Counted from the stretch's first letter, positions 18,288 through 30,198 are shown. The stretch is DNA of 64,000 bases from Liriodendron chinense (GCA_003013855.2 ML058384.1:14084176-14148175), one strand, 5' to 3'. Notes: generated by a model not told the origin, from the letters alone. Numbers and translations: made by a program.

Positions 18288-19727
18288 TGTTCGCTCGCCT
18301 CAAGTGTAAGGCTGCGATGTAGTAATAAAACTCGGTAAGACCGAGGTCGATCCACAGGGAAATAGTAATAAGCTTCCAAACTACTCCAGCAACTCAGTTT
18401 ATGGAAGGAATTCAGATTCAATTGGGTATTTAATTAAAAACAACAACTTAATGAAAAATCAGAGATATAAAATACTAAGGCTTTCGAGGATCCACTTGTA
18501 GCAATCCTATGTCAATTCAGTCAATCCAAGTAGAGAACACAGCTAGATTTGAAGTCCTATCTCTCATCTAGTTGGAAAATAAAACATTCACACACATTCA
18601 ATCCAAATCAAGTTGAACTTCCAAGTTCTAGTCCATTCAATCAATGTAGAATTCAAATCCATAGCCTGCGGAGTAACAGCCATGCCTATGGACTATGGCC
18701 TGCTCAAGGATTACTATAATTCGAATCTAAATAAGCAACCTGTGATAATCTCAGAGAATTGCAAGGAATTCATGTCCTGAGTACATGAACTCTCATAAAA
18801 CATCTCAAACTACCACTTTTGGAACTGAAACATAAGAAAAATCCAAACTTGAATTGAAAAATACTTGAATTAAACTGAATCCAACATAGAATTAACCACA
18901 AGCTTCACCTCTCAGCCTTAGCTGAGAGGTTTTAGCCGAGCATAGTCATGCTACAACTAAAAACTCTGAAATAAAGCATAAAAATAGAAAAACCCGAATA
19001 GGAGAGTTGCAGCCGCTCCACAGTTGCCTTCGCTCTCCAAACTCACGTTCCTTAGCCTCTCTGATACCCTAGTAGGTGTCCTTTTATAGCAAGCAACCTC
19101 CCTTGCGTCGGATTCTGTGAAAGACTACGCGTTGCGCAGCAATTTTCGGAGTCCAGCTTTAGAAAGGAATCCTCTTATGCAGGGCCGCCGGTCGTGACCG
19201 GTCGGACTGATTTTCTAAGCATTCCAGGGAGTACAGCCGACCGGTCATGACCAGTCGGACAGGCTATCCATTCATCCAGCAAGTGTGGCCGACCGGTCAT
19301 GATCGGTCGGACCAATTTGAGTGTTGTTCCAGCGTAGACAGCCGACCGGTCATGACCGGTCGGCCTGTATTTTCCAGCTTCCAGTGTGTATGGCCGACCG
19401 GCCGACGACCGGTCGGCCTGCTCTCCCTTTTGATCAGCAACTGTGGCTGACCAGTCAAGACCGGTCAGCCCTCTTCACATTGTTCTTCTTTTCTTCTTTT
19501 TCTCTTTTTTTTCTTCTTCTCTCTCTTCTCTTTGCTTTCTCCTTTCTTTGATCTTCTTTCATCTTCATCCAAAAGCTCTAGAAGCGTTCTTTTGACTTGT
19601 AATTGAATGAAGTCCGCTCTCATCCCTATAATAAAAAAACATGTGTTAGGTGGGCCTTTAAACCATGAAAATCATGCAAACCTTGTCGTGTAATGGGCAA
19701 TGTAATGTATAAATTAGAGGTTCAACA
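18288..19727 (-). mobile_element. Solo LTR J, antisense, inside D
   Basis: Plus strand reads TGTTCGCTCGCC to GAGGTTCAACA, the reverse complement of a C-type LTR, 1440 bp. Perfect TSD ACCGG at 18283-18287 and 19728-19732. TATA (reverse) at 19081-19088, leader hairpin 18907-18930, six palindrome pairs at 19186-19466, purine tract (as pyrimidines) at 19480-19570. Closest to C's LTR by layout. With D's own LTRs it forms long inverted repeats. Confidence 0.93.
19186..19466 (-). promoter_or_regulatory. Array of six paired GACCGGTC palindromes in J, 52-53 bp apart
   Basis: Site starts (plus coordinates) near 19186, 19239, 19291, 19344, 19396 and 19449; steps 53, 52, 53, 52 and 53 bp. Some half-sites are mutated (GACCAGTC, GATCGGTC), and the fifth has a spacer and half-site altered, yet the spacing is kept. 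This is the most regular array in the window. Confidence 0.88.
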
Positions 19728-19732
19728 ACCGG

Positions 19733-20970
19733 TAGTTAGTACTAGCCGGTGGAGGCCCCATTTTGAAAAGTTGCCACCAACCACATCAAGGCCTCTACCG
19801 TCTAACATCAAACCACCAAAGCTTGACCTTAAACCAATGCCATCCGAGCTTAAATATGTATATTTGGGTCAAGAGGAAACTTTTTCAGTTGTCATTGCCT
19901 CTCACCTAGAGAAAGACCAAGAGCTCAAGTTGATTGAGCTACTCAAAGAACATAGGGAAGCCATAGGTTGGACAATAGCGGATCTCAAAGGGATAGATTC
20001 TTTGGTTTGTACTCACCGTATACACCTCGAAGAAAATGCAAAAATGACTAGACAACCTCAAAGACGGCTAAATCCAAACATGATGGAGGTTGTCAAAGAC
20101 GAGGTGTAAAAGCTATTAGATGTGGGTATCATCTACCCCATCTCGGATAGCCAATGGGTGAGTCCTACCCAAGTTGTACCCAAGAAATCCGGTATTACCA
20201 TCGTAGAAAATGCCAACAACGAGCTTATACCAACTAGAGTAACCACCGGTTGGCATATGTGTATTGATTATCGGAAGCTCAACACGGTCACTAGGAAAGA
20301 CCACTTTCCTCTCCCATTCATGGATCAAATTTTGGAGAAGTTACCAGGTCACTCCTATTATTGCTTCCTAGATGGCTATTCCGGATACAACCAAATTGAG
20401 ATAGCCCTAGAGGACCAAGAGAAAATCACATTTACATGCCTGTTTGGTACCTTTGCTTACCGAAGAATGCCATTCGGGCTATGAATGCACCCACCACATT
20501 CCAACGATGCATGTTGAGTATTTTCTCACACATGGTGGGTGAGTTTCTCGAGGTGTTCATAGATGACTTTTCTGTTTTTGGTTGTACTTTTGACGAGTGC
20601 CTCAATCACTTGAAGTTGGTCTTGATGAGGTGTGAGGAGAAGAAACTCGTTTTAAATTGGGAAAAGTGTTATTTCATGGTACAAAGAGGAATAGTCCTTA
20701 GACATATCATCTCGTCCAATGGAATAGAGGTAGACCGGGCAAAAATTGACATAATTTCTAATCTACCACCACCCAAAAGCATACGCGATGTGCGGTCCTT
20801 CCTTGGACATGCCGGTTTCTATAGAAGATTCATAAAGGATTTTAGCCATATATCAAGGCCTCTATGTAATCTTCTACAAAAGGAGAACCAATTTGAGTAG
20901 AGTACCGAATGTCAATTAGCTTTTTCAAAGCTAAAAGACATGTTGACAACCACTCCCATCATGCAACCAC
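19733..20970 (+). pseudogene. Element D reverse transcriptase
   Basis: RWRPHFEKLP marks the start of pol after J. RT motifs in order: ADLKGID near 19981, TGWHMCIDYRKLNTVTRKDH, FLDGYSGYNQI, FGTFAYRRMPFGL, and the catalytic box LEVFIDDFSVFG at about 20550-20590. A 1-base deletion at about 20481 (GGGCTATGAATG, where G has GGGCTATGTAATG) shifts the frame, and stops occur at 20107 and 20898. It would copy element RNA into cDNA; not functional as is. Confidence 0.88.
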
Positions 20971-21345
20971 GGATTGGTCCATACCTTTTGAGTTGATGTG
21001 CGACGCGAGCGATTATGCTATTGGGGCGGTGTTATGCCAAAAGAAGGATAAGAAGCCCCATGTTATCTACTACGCAAGTAGGACCTTGAATCCCGTCCAA
21101 GTTAATTACTCAACTACGGAGAAAGAGCTCCTAGCCGTCATCTTTGCCTAGGACAAATTCAGGCCTTACTTAAAAGGATCCAAAGTCATCGCTTATGCAA
21201 ATCATGCGGCGCTGAAACACCTTCTTTCTAAGAAGGATGCCAAGCCCGTTTGCTTAGATGGATCCTACTCCTTCAAGAATTTGATTTGGAGATCAAAGAC
21301 AAGAAGGGGGTAGAAAATGTGGTGGCGGATCATCTATCTCGCCTA
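20971..21345 (+). pseudogene. Element D RNase H
   Basis: Core motifs MCDASDYAIGAVL (first Asp), NYSTTEKELLAVIFA (Glu), and YANHAALKHLLSKKDA. The third is YTDHAALKHLL in G: here the catalytic Asp is Asn (AAT at 21200-21202). A stop sits at 21149 and a base is missing near 21248. The enzyme would remove the RNA strand during reverse transcription. Confidence 0.85.
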
Positions 21346-22673
21346 GTCCTACCTAATTCCATTGACGAGTCACCTATTGAGGACTCATTCCCTGATGAGC
21401 AACTCTTTGTTGCTATGCATCCACCATGGTACGTTGATATAGCCAATTATCTTACCACAGGTGCGATGCCGATTCATTGGACTGCGCAGGACAAACGAAA
21501 ATTTCTAAGGAAGTGCGCAGATTTTTCTGGGATAAACCTTTATTGTTTAAATATTGCCCAGACCAAATTATAAGGAGATGTGTCCCTGATGATGAACATA
21601 ATTCCGTCATCTCTTTTTGTCATGATCAAGCATGTGGGGGTCATTTTTTCGCCACGAAAAGCACTGCAGAAATTCTGCAGCGTGGTTTTTATTGACCCAC
21701 GCTATTTAAGGACACCCACGAGTTCTGCAAAGCATGCGAGCGTTGCCAAAAGTTAGGAGGATTATCCCGTCAAAATATGATGCCTCTCACCCCAATTCAA
21801 CATCTTGAAGTCTTTGACTGTTGGGGCATCGATTTCATGGGACAATTCCCCTCATCTTTTGGACATGTCTATATATTGCTTGCCGTAGACTATGTATCTA
21901 AATGGATAGAGGCTATCCCATGTAGAACCAACGATCATCGTACGGTTCTTAAGTTCCTCAAAGAAAACATACTCTCTAGATTTAGGACGCCTCAAGCCAT
22001 CATTAGTGATGGTGGTTCTCACTTTTGCAACAAACCTTTTGAAGATTTAATGAAGAAATATGGTATTAGGCATAAAGTGAGTACCCCATACCACCCACAG
22101 ACAAGTGGGCAAGCTGAAATCTCTAATAGGGAAATCAAACAGATTTTAGAAAAGACGGTGAGACCGGATCGCAAGGATTGGTCCCTAAGATTAGATGATG
22201 CACTTTGGGCTCACCGTACCACCTACAAGACACCCATTGGAATGTCCCCTTATAGACTTGTCTATGGGAAAGCTTGCCACTTGCCTGTGGAGATAGAATA
22301 CAAAGCCTACTGGGCAATTCGGGCTTTAAATTTTGACATTGACAAGGCTAGCTCGCTTCGCAAACTTCAATTAAATGAGCTTGATGAGATCCGGAACGAT
22401 GCATATGAGAACTCGAGAATCTACAAGAGTAAGATGAAGGCCTTTCATAACAAGCACATCTTTAGAAAATATTTCCATGAAGGACAGAAAGTGCTTTTGT
22501 ATAATTCCCGACTTCATCTTTTTCCGGAAAAATTACGATCTCGATGGACCGGCCCATATATTGTCAAAGAAGTTTTTTCTCATGGGGCCGTTGAGATTGA
22601 GAATGCAGCAAATGGTAATTATTTTAAAGTTAATGGACAACGCCTTAAACCATTTGTTGAGAAATTTGATTAA
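21346..22673 (+). pseudogene. Element D integrase
   Basis: The HHCC domain is at about 21600-21755 (FCHDQACGGHF, then CKACERCQK), with stop TGA at 21693. The catalytic core has IDFMGQFPSSFGHVYILLAVD, ISDGGSHFCN and GQAEISNREIKQIL, so all three acidic residues are intact, unlike G. The C-terminal GPYIVKEVFSHGAVEIEN domain is present. The last 298 codons (21777-22673) are open. Confidence 0.9.
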
Positions 22674-23851
22674 GAGGACATGTCCATCACTCTGAATGAT
22701 CCTGTGTATCAGGATGATTGATCTCCTAGTCTAACGGAGGTATAGCATAGGTAGGTTTAGTTGTTTAGTTTTACTATTTTAGTAGGATTTAGTTATTGGA
22801 GTTGCAGACTTCCATGATCGACTCTCTCAGGTACTATTGTTCTCACTCTCGTATATTTTACCATTGCTCTCATGTTCATGCTCATTACATATCTTTTCAC
22901 ATTGAGGATAATGCAAGATTTGGTTGGGGGGTGAGATGAGATTCTTCATCTAGCATGTTGCAACATTTCGAGCATCATACGTGTAATTTTTTTTAATTTT
23001 CTAAAATTTCAAAACTTTTTTAGAAAACCTTATTTCTATGCATTCAAGATGATATGAGTATAAGAAGAGGAGATACGAAGTGTGTGACGTTGTAAGTCTT
23101 GAACTTCTCCTAACATAATGGTTTTATATGTTAGTTCCCTTATTATTATGAGTGATAGAAAATTTGAACACCTTTAGACCAAGTTCACATTACACGATTT
23201 TTATGGGTTGAAAGGATTATGTGATTTGTGGATGAACTAGACTTTGATTTAAAGGTGTTGAGAAACCAAGCCGGGGTACTTTGTCCATCCTTGTCCATGG
23301 AAAATAATGAAAGATATGGATTTCTAAAAATCCTATCTAATTTAAAAGAAAAAGGAAAAGGAAGGATGAAATTGGGAATGATGGAAAATTGGTGGAAAAT
23401 TCCGAAGAGGGCTACCTATTACCAATTGGGGGATGGTCTACCAGTAACCAAAGCCGAAAATGGGACGTAGTGTGAAAGTCGTCAGAAGGACGGTAAAGCA
23501 AATTCCTGTCATTGGCTTGTTGTTTCTCTGTACACCTTGAGATCCTTAGTTTAGTTGATCTATGGAGAAGATAATCCCTAGAAACTCATGAGATGAACTT
23601 TCACTATGCACACTAGGTTGGATTTGTTCGAGTTCTTCTATTTATCAATCGATCAGCGGGAATTTCATGTAGACACTTATTATGCTTTGAGAGTTAAGGT
23701 TTCAACTTCTATCACCCAATTTCTCCAAATTTTATACTTGTATGTCTTGAAATGGATAGAAACATGGTTTCTGAAGGAGAGTCGGTTTGGAGGTTTGAAA
23801 TTGTTTCATGCATGTTTTGCTCGGGACTAGCAAAAAGCTAGTTGGGGGGTG
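22674..23851 (+). other. Non-coding 3' region of D
   Basis: Aligns with C 9347-10506 and G 49720-50858. Internal polypurine-like TTTGGTTGGGGGGTG at 22919-22933 and terminal PPT at about 23838-23851. No env-like frame was seen. Confidence 0.75.
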
Positions 23852-25265
23852 TGTTGAACCTCCAATTTATACATTGCATTGCCCATTACATCGCAGTATA
23901 TGCATAGTTTTTATGTTTAGAAGGACCATCTAATGCATGTTTTGTGATTTTAGGAATGAGAGCAGACTTCACTCAATTGGAGACCAAAAAGGGTCCATTT
24001 AGAACCTGTGAATGAAGGTCCAAGGTGGACCAAAGAAGGAAGAAGAAAGAGGGAGAAAAGAGAATAAAGAAAAGAAGAAAAAGAAGAAGAATGGTTAGTC
24101 CGACCGGTCGGCCACACCTTTGGACACCAACCGGTCGGTGCCGCTGCTGAGCTCGCTGGACGCATGACCAGAGTGGTCCGACCGGTCATGACCGATAAGC
24201 CAACAGGTCGGTGGCTGCTGGGAAACCCTCTGGACTAAAAATACATGTGGTCCGACCGGTCTTGACCGGTTGGCCATCAAGGTGGGAAGTCCACTGCACT
24301 CCCTAGACTGTTAAACAGAGTGGTCCGACCGGTCGTCCGACCGGTCGCCACATACAAAAACAGGCAATTTCTATTTCTGGTTCCAAAAATTGCTGCGCAC
24401 TGCGTAACCTTACGCGGTTTCTGAAAGATTCCGACGCAACCGAGCGTCCTCACTATAAAAGGACACCTAGGGGCTCTTCCTAAGGTATCATAGAAGCTAA
24501 GGGACTTGGTGCTAGAGAGAGGAAGCCATCGTGGAGCGTCTACAACCCTCCAAACTCCGGGTTTTCTATGTTTTCTAGTTTTTTTTATGAGTTCTAGTTA
24601 TAGTATGACAATGCTCGGCTAGAATCTCTCAGCTAAGCCTGAGAGGTGAAGCTTGTAGCTAATTTTCATGTTTGATTCAGTTTAATTCAAGTAATTTCAA
24701 TTCAAGTTTGAATTTTTATTTATTCTAGTTCTTCAAGTTGATAATTTGAGATGTTTTATGAGAGTTTATGTGCTCCGGACATGGATTCCTTGCAATTCTT
24801 TAAGATTATCACATGGTGCTTATTTAGATTCGAATTATAGTAGTCCTTGAGCAAGCCATAGTCCATAGGCATGGCTGTTACTCCGAAGGCTATAATTTTA
24901 AATTCTACATTGATTGAATGGGACTAGAACTTGGAAGTTCAACTTGAATGGGATTAAATGTGTTTAATGCTTTATTTTCCAACTAGATGAGAGATAGAAC
25001 TTCAAATCTAGTTGTGTATCTTGCTTGGATTGATTGGATTGACATGGGATTGTTACAAGTGGATCCTTGAATGCCTTAGTACCTTAAACTACTTATTTCT
25101 ATTAAGTTACTGTTGTAGCATAATTATTCCAATTGAATTTCTTATCTATTGCAAACTGAGTTGCTGGAATAGTTTGGGATCTGTTTTCCAATTCCCTGTG
25201 GATCGACCTCGGTCTTACCGAGATTTATTACTACATCGCAGCCTTACACTTGAGGCGAGTGAACA
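23852..25265 (+). repeat. Element D 3' LTR
   Basis: 1414 bp, ends GAGGCGAGTGAACA. It has lost parts of the palindrome array present in the 5' LTR. TATA at 24454-24461. The hairpin near 24627-24650 has one stem mismatch. What follows is A integrase sequence that starts 217 bp upstream of where D's left end interrupted it. Confidence 0.9.
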
Positions 25266-26289
25266 AGTGTGGTAACCATCCTAAGGGACGGTCTTTAGCA
25301 TATAAACCAATGAGGCAAGGGTATTACTGGCCCACTATGAAGGCGGATGCAATCGAATTCTCCAAAAGATGTGACAAGTGCCAGCGATATTCTCCTATAC
25401 CTCATGTACCGTCCGAGCAAGTGACGCCAATGGATGTCCCCTGACCCTTCGCCCAATGGGGGGTCGATATCATCAGGCCCTTGCCCACCGGGAAAGGTCA
25501 GAACAGATTTGCAATTGTAGCAGTCGATTATTTCACTAAATGGGTCGAGACAGAACCATTAGCTAGAATCACTGAAAAGCAGACCACCAGGTTCGTGTGG
25601 AGAAATATCATATGCCGTTATGGGCTTCCCCATACTATAATCACCGACAATGGAAGGCAATTCGACAACGCCGCGTTCTCAGAATTCTGTGAAAAATGGA
25701 AAATACGAAGTGTTCGCACCTCCCGTATCATCCTCAGGCTAATGGGCAAGTTGAAGCGGTGAATAAGATCATTAAACATCATTTAAAGACCAAGCTCGGT
25801 GAATGTAAAGGCATGTGGCTAGAACTCTTGCCGAAAGTCTTATAGGCCTATAGAACTACAACCCGCACGTCGACCGGGGAAACTCCGTTCTCATCGGCTT
25901 TCGGCACCAACGCAGTGGTCCCAGTCGAAGTTCAGGTGCCCTCGTATCGGATCGAGTAGTATGACCCCACTAGTAATCAGGAAGGTCTGAGGCTTCATCT
26001 CGAACTCTTGGAAGAGCGAAGGGACGCATCCCAACTTCGAGCAGCAGCTTATCAACAGCGTATCACTCGTTATCGTAACGCCAAGGTCAGGCCTAGAGCT
26101 TTTCAGCTCGGTGATTTGGTCCTTAGACAGCACCTCGAATTCCTGCTTGCTCAGTTGGATCCAAATTGGGAAGGCCCCTACCGGGTTATCAAAATTGTGC
26201 GACCAGGCACATATTATCTCGAAGCTGTGCAAGGAAGGCCTTTACGTCGCCCTTGGCACATGGAGCACCTACTCAAATATTTTTCATAA
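25266..26289 (+). pseudogene. Element A integrase, right copy with catalytic core
   Basis: Repeats the zinc-binding domain end (CDKCQRYSPIPH) and then continues: DYFTKWVETEPLA (first Asp), IITDNGRQFDN (second Asp), a frameshift before HPQANGQVEAVNK-type sequence (read as separate frames near 25730-25760), and stop TAG at about 25841. The C-terminal domain is QLDPNWEGPYRVIKIVRPGT and HMEHLLKYF, ending at TAA 26287. Typical Tat integrase order. Confidence 0.85.
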
Positions 26290-26880
26290 ATTTGATGTAA
26301 ATCACAACGACATTCAAATAAAGATGGATTTTTTGGTCGCTACTCCACTAGTTGGACCCGAATAGCCCCGAAGGGAATATACGCATTCCCTTGACCAAAC
26401 TCTCTGCTTTCCGGCAGAGTCAAAGCCTCAATCGATAGACTAGTCTATCTCAACGCGGACATGGTCATCACGACCCCTGGATTGAGCCTAACTCATTCTT
26501 TCATGAGTTAAGTATCCAAGCATTCGACATGCGATCAACAAAAAAGGGAGAAAATGGAAAGAAGGTACAAGCCATAGTATTAAAAAAGATTTTCATTTCA
26601 GTTGACTAAAATAGTCGACCGTTTACAAAGATACATTTCTGTCCAAAAAAAAAAAGAGGAGAAGGGCGGAAACTCAGAGATCGGTCATTCCTCGTCCGAG
26701 GGAGCTTCTCGACTTTCTGCCTCGGGGCCTGCCTTGGGGGCACGTGCAGCGTCTGTAACCCCTGTGACCTCATTCTCGGCTGCAGCTCGCTCTCTTGATG
26801 CGACCTCGAAGGCCACTCTCTCAAACTCCTGGACGTTGAAGGAGGGAGTAATTTATTGCATAACCCTGACCGCAAAGTCG
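26290..26880. other. Spacer between A integrase and its antisense ORF
   Basis: About 590 bp. An A-rich run (26643-26653) and a weak antisense frame at 26606-26875 are present, but I see no recognisable domain. The antisense frame may be the decayed C-terminal end of the antisense ORF. Confidence 0.5.
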
Positions 26881-27431
26881 CGACTAGCGATATACGCCTA
26901 ATAACGCTCCTCAGTCATAGAGTTGAGAGTTTCGAACTCCAGAACCGCACGAGGACCTTCCTCAGATATCATCTTGACAAGGACCACTCTTTCCTCCTCC
27001 CAGTGAATGGAATCGTCCTTCAGCTGAGCGAGAGTCTTCTCAGCACCTTCAAGTCGAGTCCGACAATCCTGGAGCCGCTCCTCGAGGGAGATCTTATCCT
27101 GACGAAAGATCTCCTTCTCCTTCTTGCTCTTGGTATGAATTTCCTGGAGCCTCGCAAAGTTAAGGTCTAATGACTGAAAGTGATCAGTCAGAGCTTGAAC
27201 CTTGGCAATGAGGATCTGCTTCTCTTCGTTTATCTTGGCGATTTGGGCTTCCAGGGACTTTATTACATGGTCCCTTCCCTGGATCTCGCCCTCCATCACC
27301 TTCTTCTTCTTGTCTCCCTCATCGATGATGCGATGGGCAGCATCGATGTCACGCCTTGTTCGCAGCGTGAGGTCCAGGCTCTGCCCAAAAAGGAAGGAAA
27401 TTAGAGGCAATCCACCAAATGAACTATTCAA
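26881..27431 (-). pseudogene. Element A antisense ORF, C-terminal coiled-coil part
   Basis: An open minus-strand frame of 177 codons, rich in Glu, Lys, Gln and Leu with heptad-like spacing (SLEAQIAKINEEKQILIAKV, SLEERLQDCRTRLEGAEKTL), so a long coiled coil is likely. Tat elements carry an antisense ORF between integrase and 3' LTR whose product ends in a coiled coil. The upstream parts of the same gene are at 28208-28859. Its function in the element is not known. Confidence 0.65.
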
Positions 27432-28207
27432 AGAAGGAAGAAAGATGGGGAAAAGGTTGTTACCTGAATTAATCTCACTCCAATGTCGGTGGAGAGAGCC
27501 TCTGGACTTGGTTCAGGGAGGGGCCCCACAGGAGTTGGGGGCAATGTTTTCGAATATAAACTTGCATATCGGATACAAGTGTGGTGGGATGACATAGACT
27601 CCCGACCTTGAAGGTTGGGCTACAACCATCTCGCAAGAGCCTACCTCGCGAGCATTTGCGAGCCCAAAGGCAGGTGTGGATGATTTGCGAGCAACGTTAG
27701 GCCCGCATGACACTTATCTCGGAGGAAGACTTGGCTCCGTCCGATTGCTTCTTGGCGAATTATCAATGACCTCGGTTATCGGCTGACCAAGGGAGCCAGC
27801 CGGAGGGGTCACAAGCAGTTGGAGGGGTCACAGCAACCTCTTCCTGAGGAGCATTACGAGGTTAAGAGCGGCGAGCAGGCCCCTCTGGTTGAGTGGGCGC
27901 AGTTGAAGGACCAGCTGTTGATTTCTTTTGTCTCTTCGAGGCCGTGCCCTTCAGACGGGGAAGCACCCCCAGCACACCCCTTTTATCTCCTAGGTTCGCC
28001 ATCTCTTCCTAGGAGATTAGACCGGCGGCAAGTAAGGCAACGAGGGTCTAAGGAAGAGTTAACGTTGCGGGCAGCTACTGAGAGCTTGAAAACTTTGACG
28101 AGCCTCTCGTTGAGCTCTCCCCGCAAGTTCGGCCTAGCCCCAATCGGAATACCTGTGAGAAGAGGGGGAAGGCGAGTTAGTCAAAGCGACGCAAAACTTA
28201 ATTTTCT
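27432..28207 (-). pseudogene. Element A antisense ORF, middle part (decayed)
   Basis: Joins the N-terminal domain and the coiled coil. The minus-strand frames are short and broken. Low-complexity Ser/Pro-rich coding potential may remain, or an intron. No independent domain was seen; longer plus-strand frames here are shadows. Confidence 0.4.
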
Positions 28208-28859
28208 TCAGGCAAAGGGGTAAGGAATCAACCCACCTTCGTCGAAGAAGCGGTTAACATTGTGGCCCTTGGGGTCGAAGTCCACATCAGACTCCCAGTC
28301 TCCGGAGGCATAGAACCATTTCTTCCTCCATCCGGGGTAATTGGAGGATGGGTTCCCCAGGATAAAGTTATCCCGGTGCCAGAAGCAAAGGTAATACCAA
28401 CCCTCACTGGCGGCGGCCTTTTTCAGTTGGTACATCCTCAAAAATTCCTTAGCGGTCAGGTCCTCGTTACCCGCTTGTTTCCAGAGAACAAAGGCGCTTA
28501 TAAGCACCCTCCAGCCATTTACAATAAGTTAGCCGGGGTCAATTTTATAAGTGCGGAGGAAATTTTGGATGAAGGGATGAAGGGGAAGACGCACGCCAAG
28601 CTGGAAAAAATATTCATATAAAGCTACGCAGCCTGGTGGCGGGGCATCAGCGGTCTCTCCTCTTCCTGGTAGCCTTAGAATGACGGAGTCTGGAATTCGA
28701 TACCTCCCTCGTAAGTTCACGAGTTGCTCTTCCGTCATTATAGATGGATAACCGGCAGCAGAACTATCTCCCCGCCGGTACTCGAGTGTTGTTCAATTTA
28801 GAAGAATCGGGAATATCATCTCCCATGGGAACGATTTCTTCATCAGAAACCCCCGCCAT
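28208..28859 (-). pseudogene. Element A antisense ORF, N-terminal plant gypsy-associated domain
   Basis: ATG at 28859 starts MAGVSDEEIVPMGDD. After a frameshift near 28764 the frame from 28738 reads RYRIPDSVILRLPGRGE, PPPGCVALYEYFFQLG and RLPLHPFIQNFL. After a stop at 28529 it continues as VLISAFVLWKQ, YYLCFWHRDNFIL and WRKKWFYASGDWE. This is the pattern of the family known as putative gypsy-type transposon (PF04195), which is the antisense ORF of Tat elements. Two lesions make it a pseudogene. Confidence 0.75.
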
Positions 28860-29764
28860 TATAAAAGAAAAAGATAGGAAGAAAGAGAAAAGAAAAACAA
28901 GAGAAAGGAATACCTCTGTGAAGAGGTTTACATGCCACAATTCGAAGATTGCATACCCAAGTGCAGGTAGCGAAGTAGTAAAATATTCGGTAAGACCGAG
29001 GTCGATCCACAAGGATTGGGGTTAAGAACACTTAGAGGAATTAGTTTAGGTAAGAGAGATGAAATTTGGTTTAATCCACAAGAGTGGAGCAAGTTGTGTG
29101 TGGTGAAAGACAAAAATAGAAAAGGGGCTAAGGCATTAGGGATCCCACCGTTGATTTATCCACAAGGTTTGATTCATTGGTCCAACTATAACTCAACTGG
29201 AATCGAATAAATATTCATTCCAATCGGAAGATGAAACAGTTAAACCACTTGCACATTTCAAAAAAGATGGTGATCTGAACCGATTGATTTGACCATGAAG
29301 CACTCGTTAGTTGATCGCAGGGAATTCTAAGCATCTGCTGTGCCCGGAGTTGACAATGGATCAAAGAATTGTACAGATCAACAACTTTGCCAACAAGTCA
29401 ACCGATAAGATCACAAATCATACGATCAAATGCATGCTTACAAGATAGGAGGCTTGGATTGACCAATCCAACCGTTAAGATCTCGTCTATCGATCGCAGG
29501 GAATCCAAAGCATCCAATGTGCCCAGAATTTACAATGGATCAAGGGATTTTACAGATCGATGACTTTATCTGCACTAGCTCGATGACCGTAAGGAATCCA
29601 AAGCATCCAACGTGTCCTGGAGTCGACGATGGATCAAGGGGCTTATACAACAATAGCGTCCGCCGAGGTGGATAACCGAACCAATCAACCAAAGAGAACT
29701 CCAACATTCACACACCATTGTTGAACCAAAAGAACCAAAGCTTGTAAATTTCTTCAAAGGCTTC

Positions 29765-29786
29765 ACCCCTAGCCTTAGCTAGAGGT
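29765..29786 (-). other. Leader hairpin of solo LTR I
   Basis: On the RNA strand the arms are ACCTCTAGC and GCTAGGGGT around TAAG, one U-G pair. The stem is one base pair shorter than in C, with both sides shortened together. Confidence 0.7.
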
Positions 29787-29988
29787 TTAGCCAACCATGC
29801 TACAATGGAAGACTAAATTCTCTACAAAAGAAAACTACACTACTCTAAGAAAATAAAAAGAAAGAAAACTAAGAAGAGAGGAGAGGAGTTGTAAAGAATG
29901 GGATGGGAATTGGATTTGAGGGATGATTCAAATGAGAAGGGATGGCCTCCTTTTATAGCTTTTTGAGAAGCTCCCAAGCCTAGGGGGC

Positions 29989-30198
29989 ACTCCAAGCCTA
30001 AAGTAAATTTTTAGTTAGGTTTGGGAATGGAGTTAGGCTTAGAGTGCCCAAAGCAAACTTTTCTTTTAGGTTTGGGCATGGAGTTACGCTTGGATTGACA
30101 TGTGGCAAGAAAAGTACTCCAAGCCTAGGTGTCACTCCAAGCCTAAAGCAAACTTTTCTTTTAGGTTTGGGCATGGAGTTAGGCTTGGATGATGAGGT
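29989..30198. repeat. Palindromic minisatellite in U3 of LTR I
   Basis: About three imperfect units of roughly 55-80 bp with CTCCAAGCCTAA, then TTTAGGTTTGGGCATGG, then AGTTAGGCTTGGA. The first and last parts are inverted copies of each other (CCAAGCCTAA and TTAGGCTTGG). It lies just upstream of the reversed TATA box at 29950. Confidence 0.8.

Larger units (their letters stand above)
14107..25265 (+). mobile_element. Element D: Athila-type retrotransposon with pol, split by solo LTR J
   Basis: LTRs 14107-15576 and 23852-25265, PBS 15583, gag, protease, RT, RNase H and integrase in order, and PPT GTTGGGGGGTG before the 3' LTR. About 9.7 kb without J, the usual Athila size. All ORFs carry stops or frameshifts. 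Flanks do not show a matching 5-bp TSD (CTTGC left, AGTGT right). Instead about 217 bp of A's integrase is duplicated on both sides, so the two ends seem to come from different insertion sites. Confidence 0.88.

Noticed and set aside
22674..23851. Possible env-like ORF downstream of integrase in D and G
   Set aside because: Only short frames full of stops. No signal peptide or membrane-spanning segment was convincing.
27202..28223. Plus-strand frames in the 3' part of A
   Set aside because: Shadows of the antisense ORF. The minus strand carries the coiled coil and the known domain.
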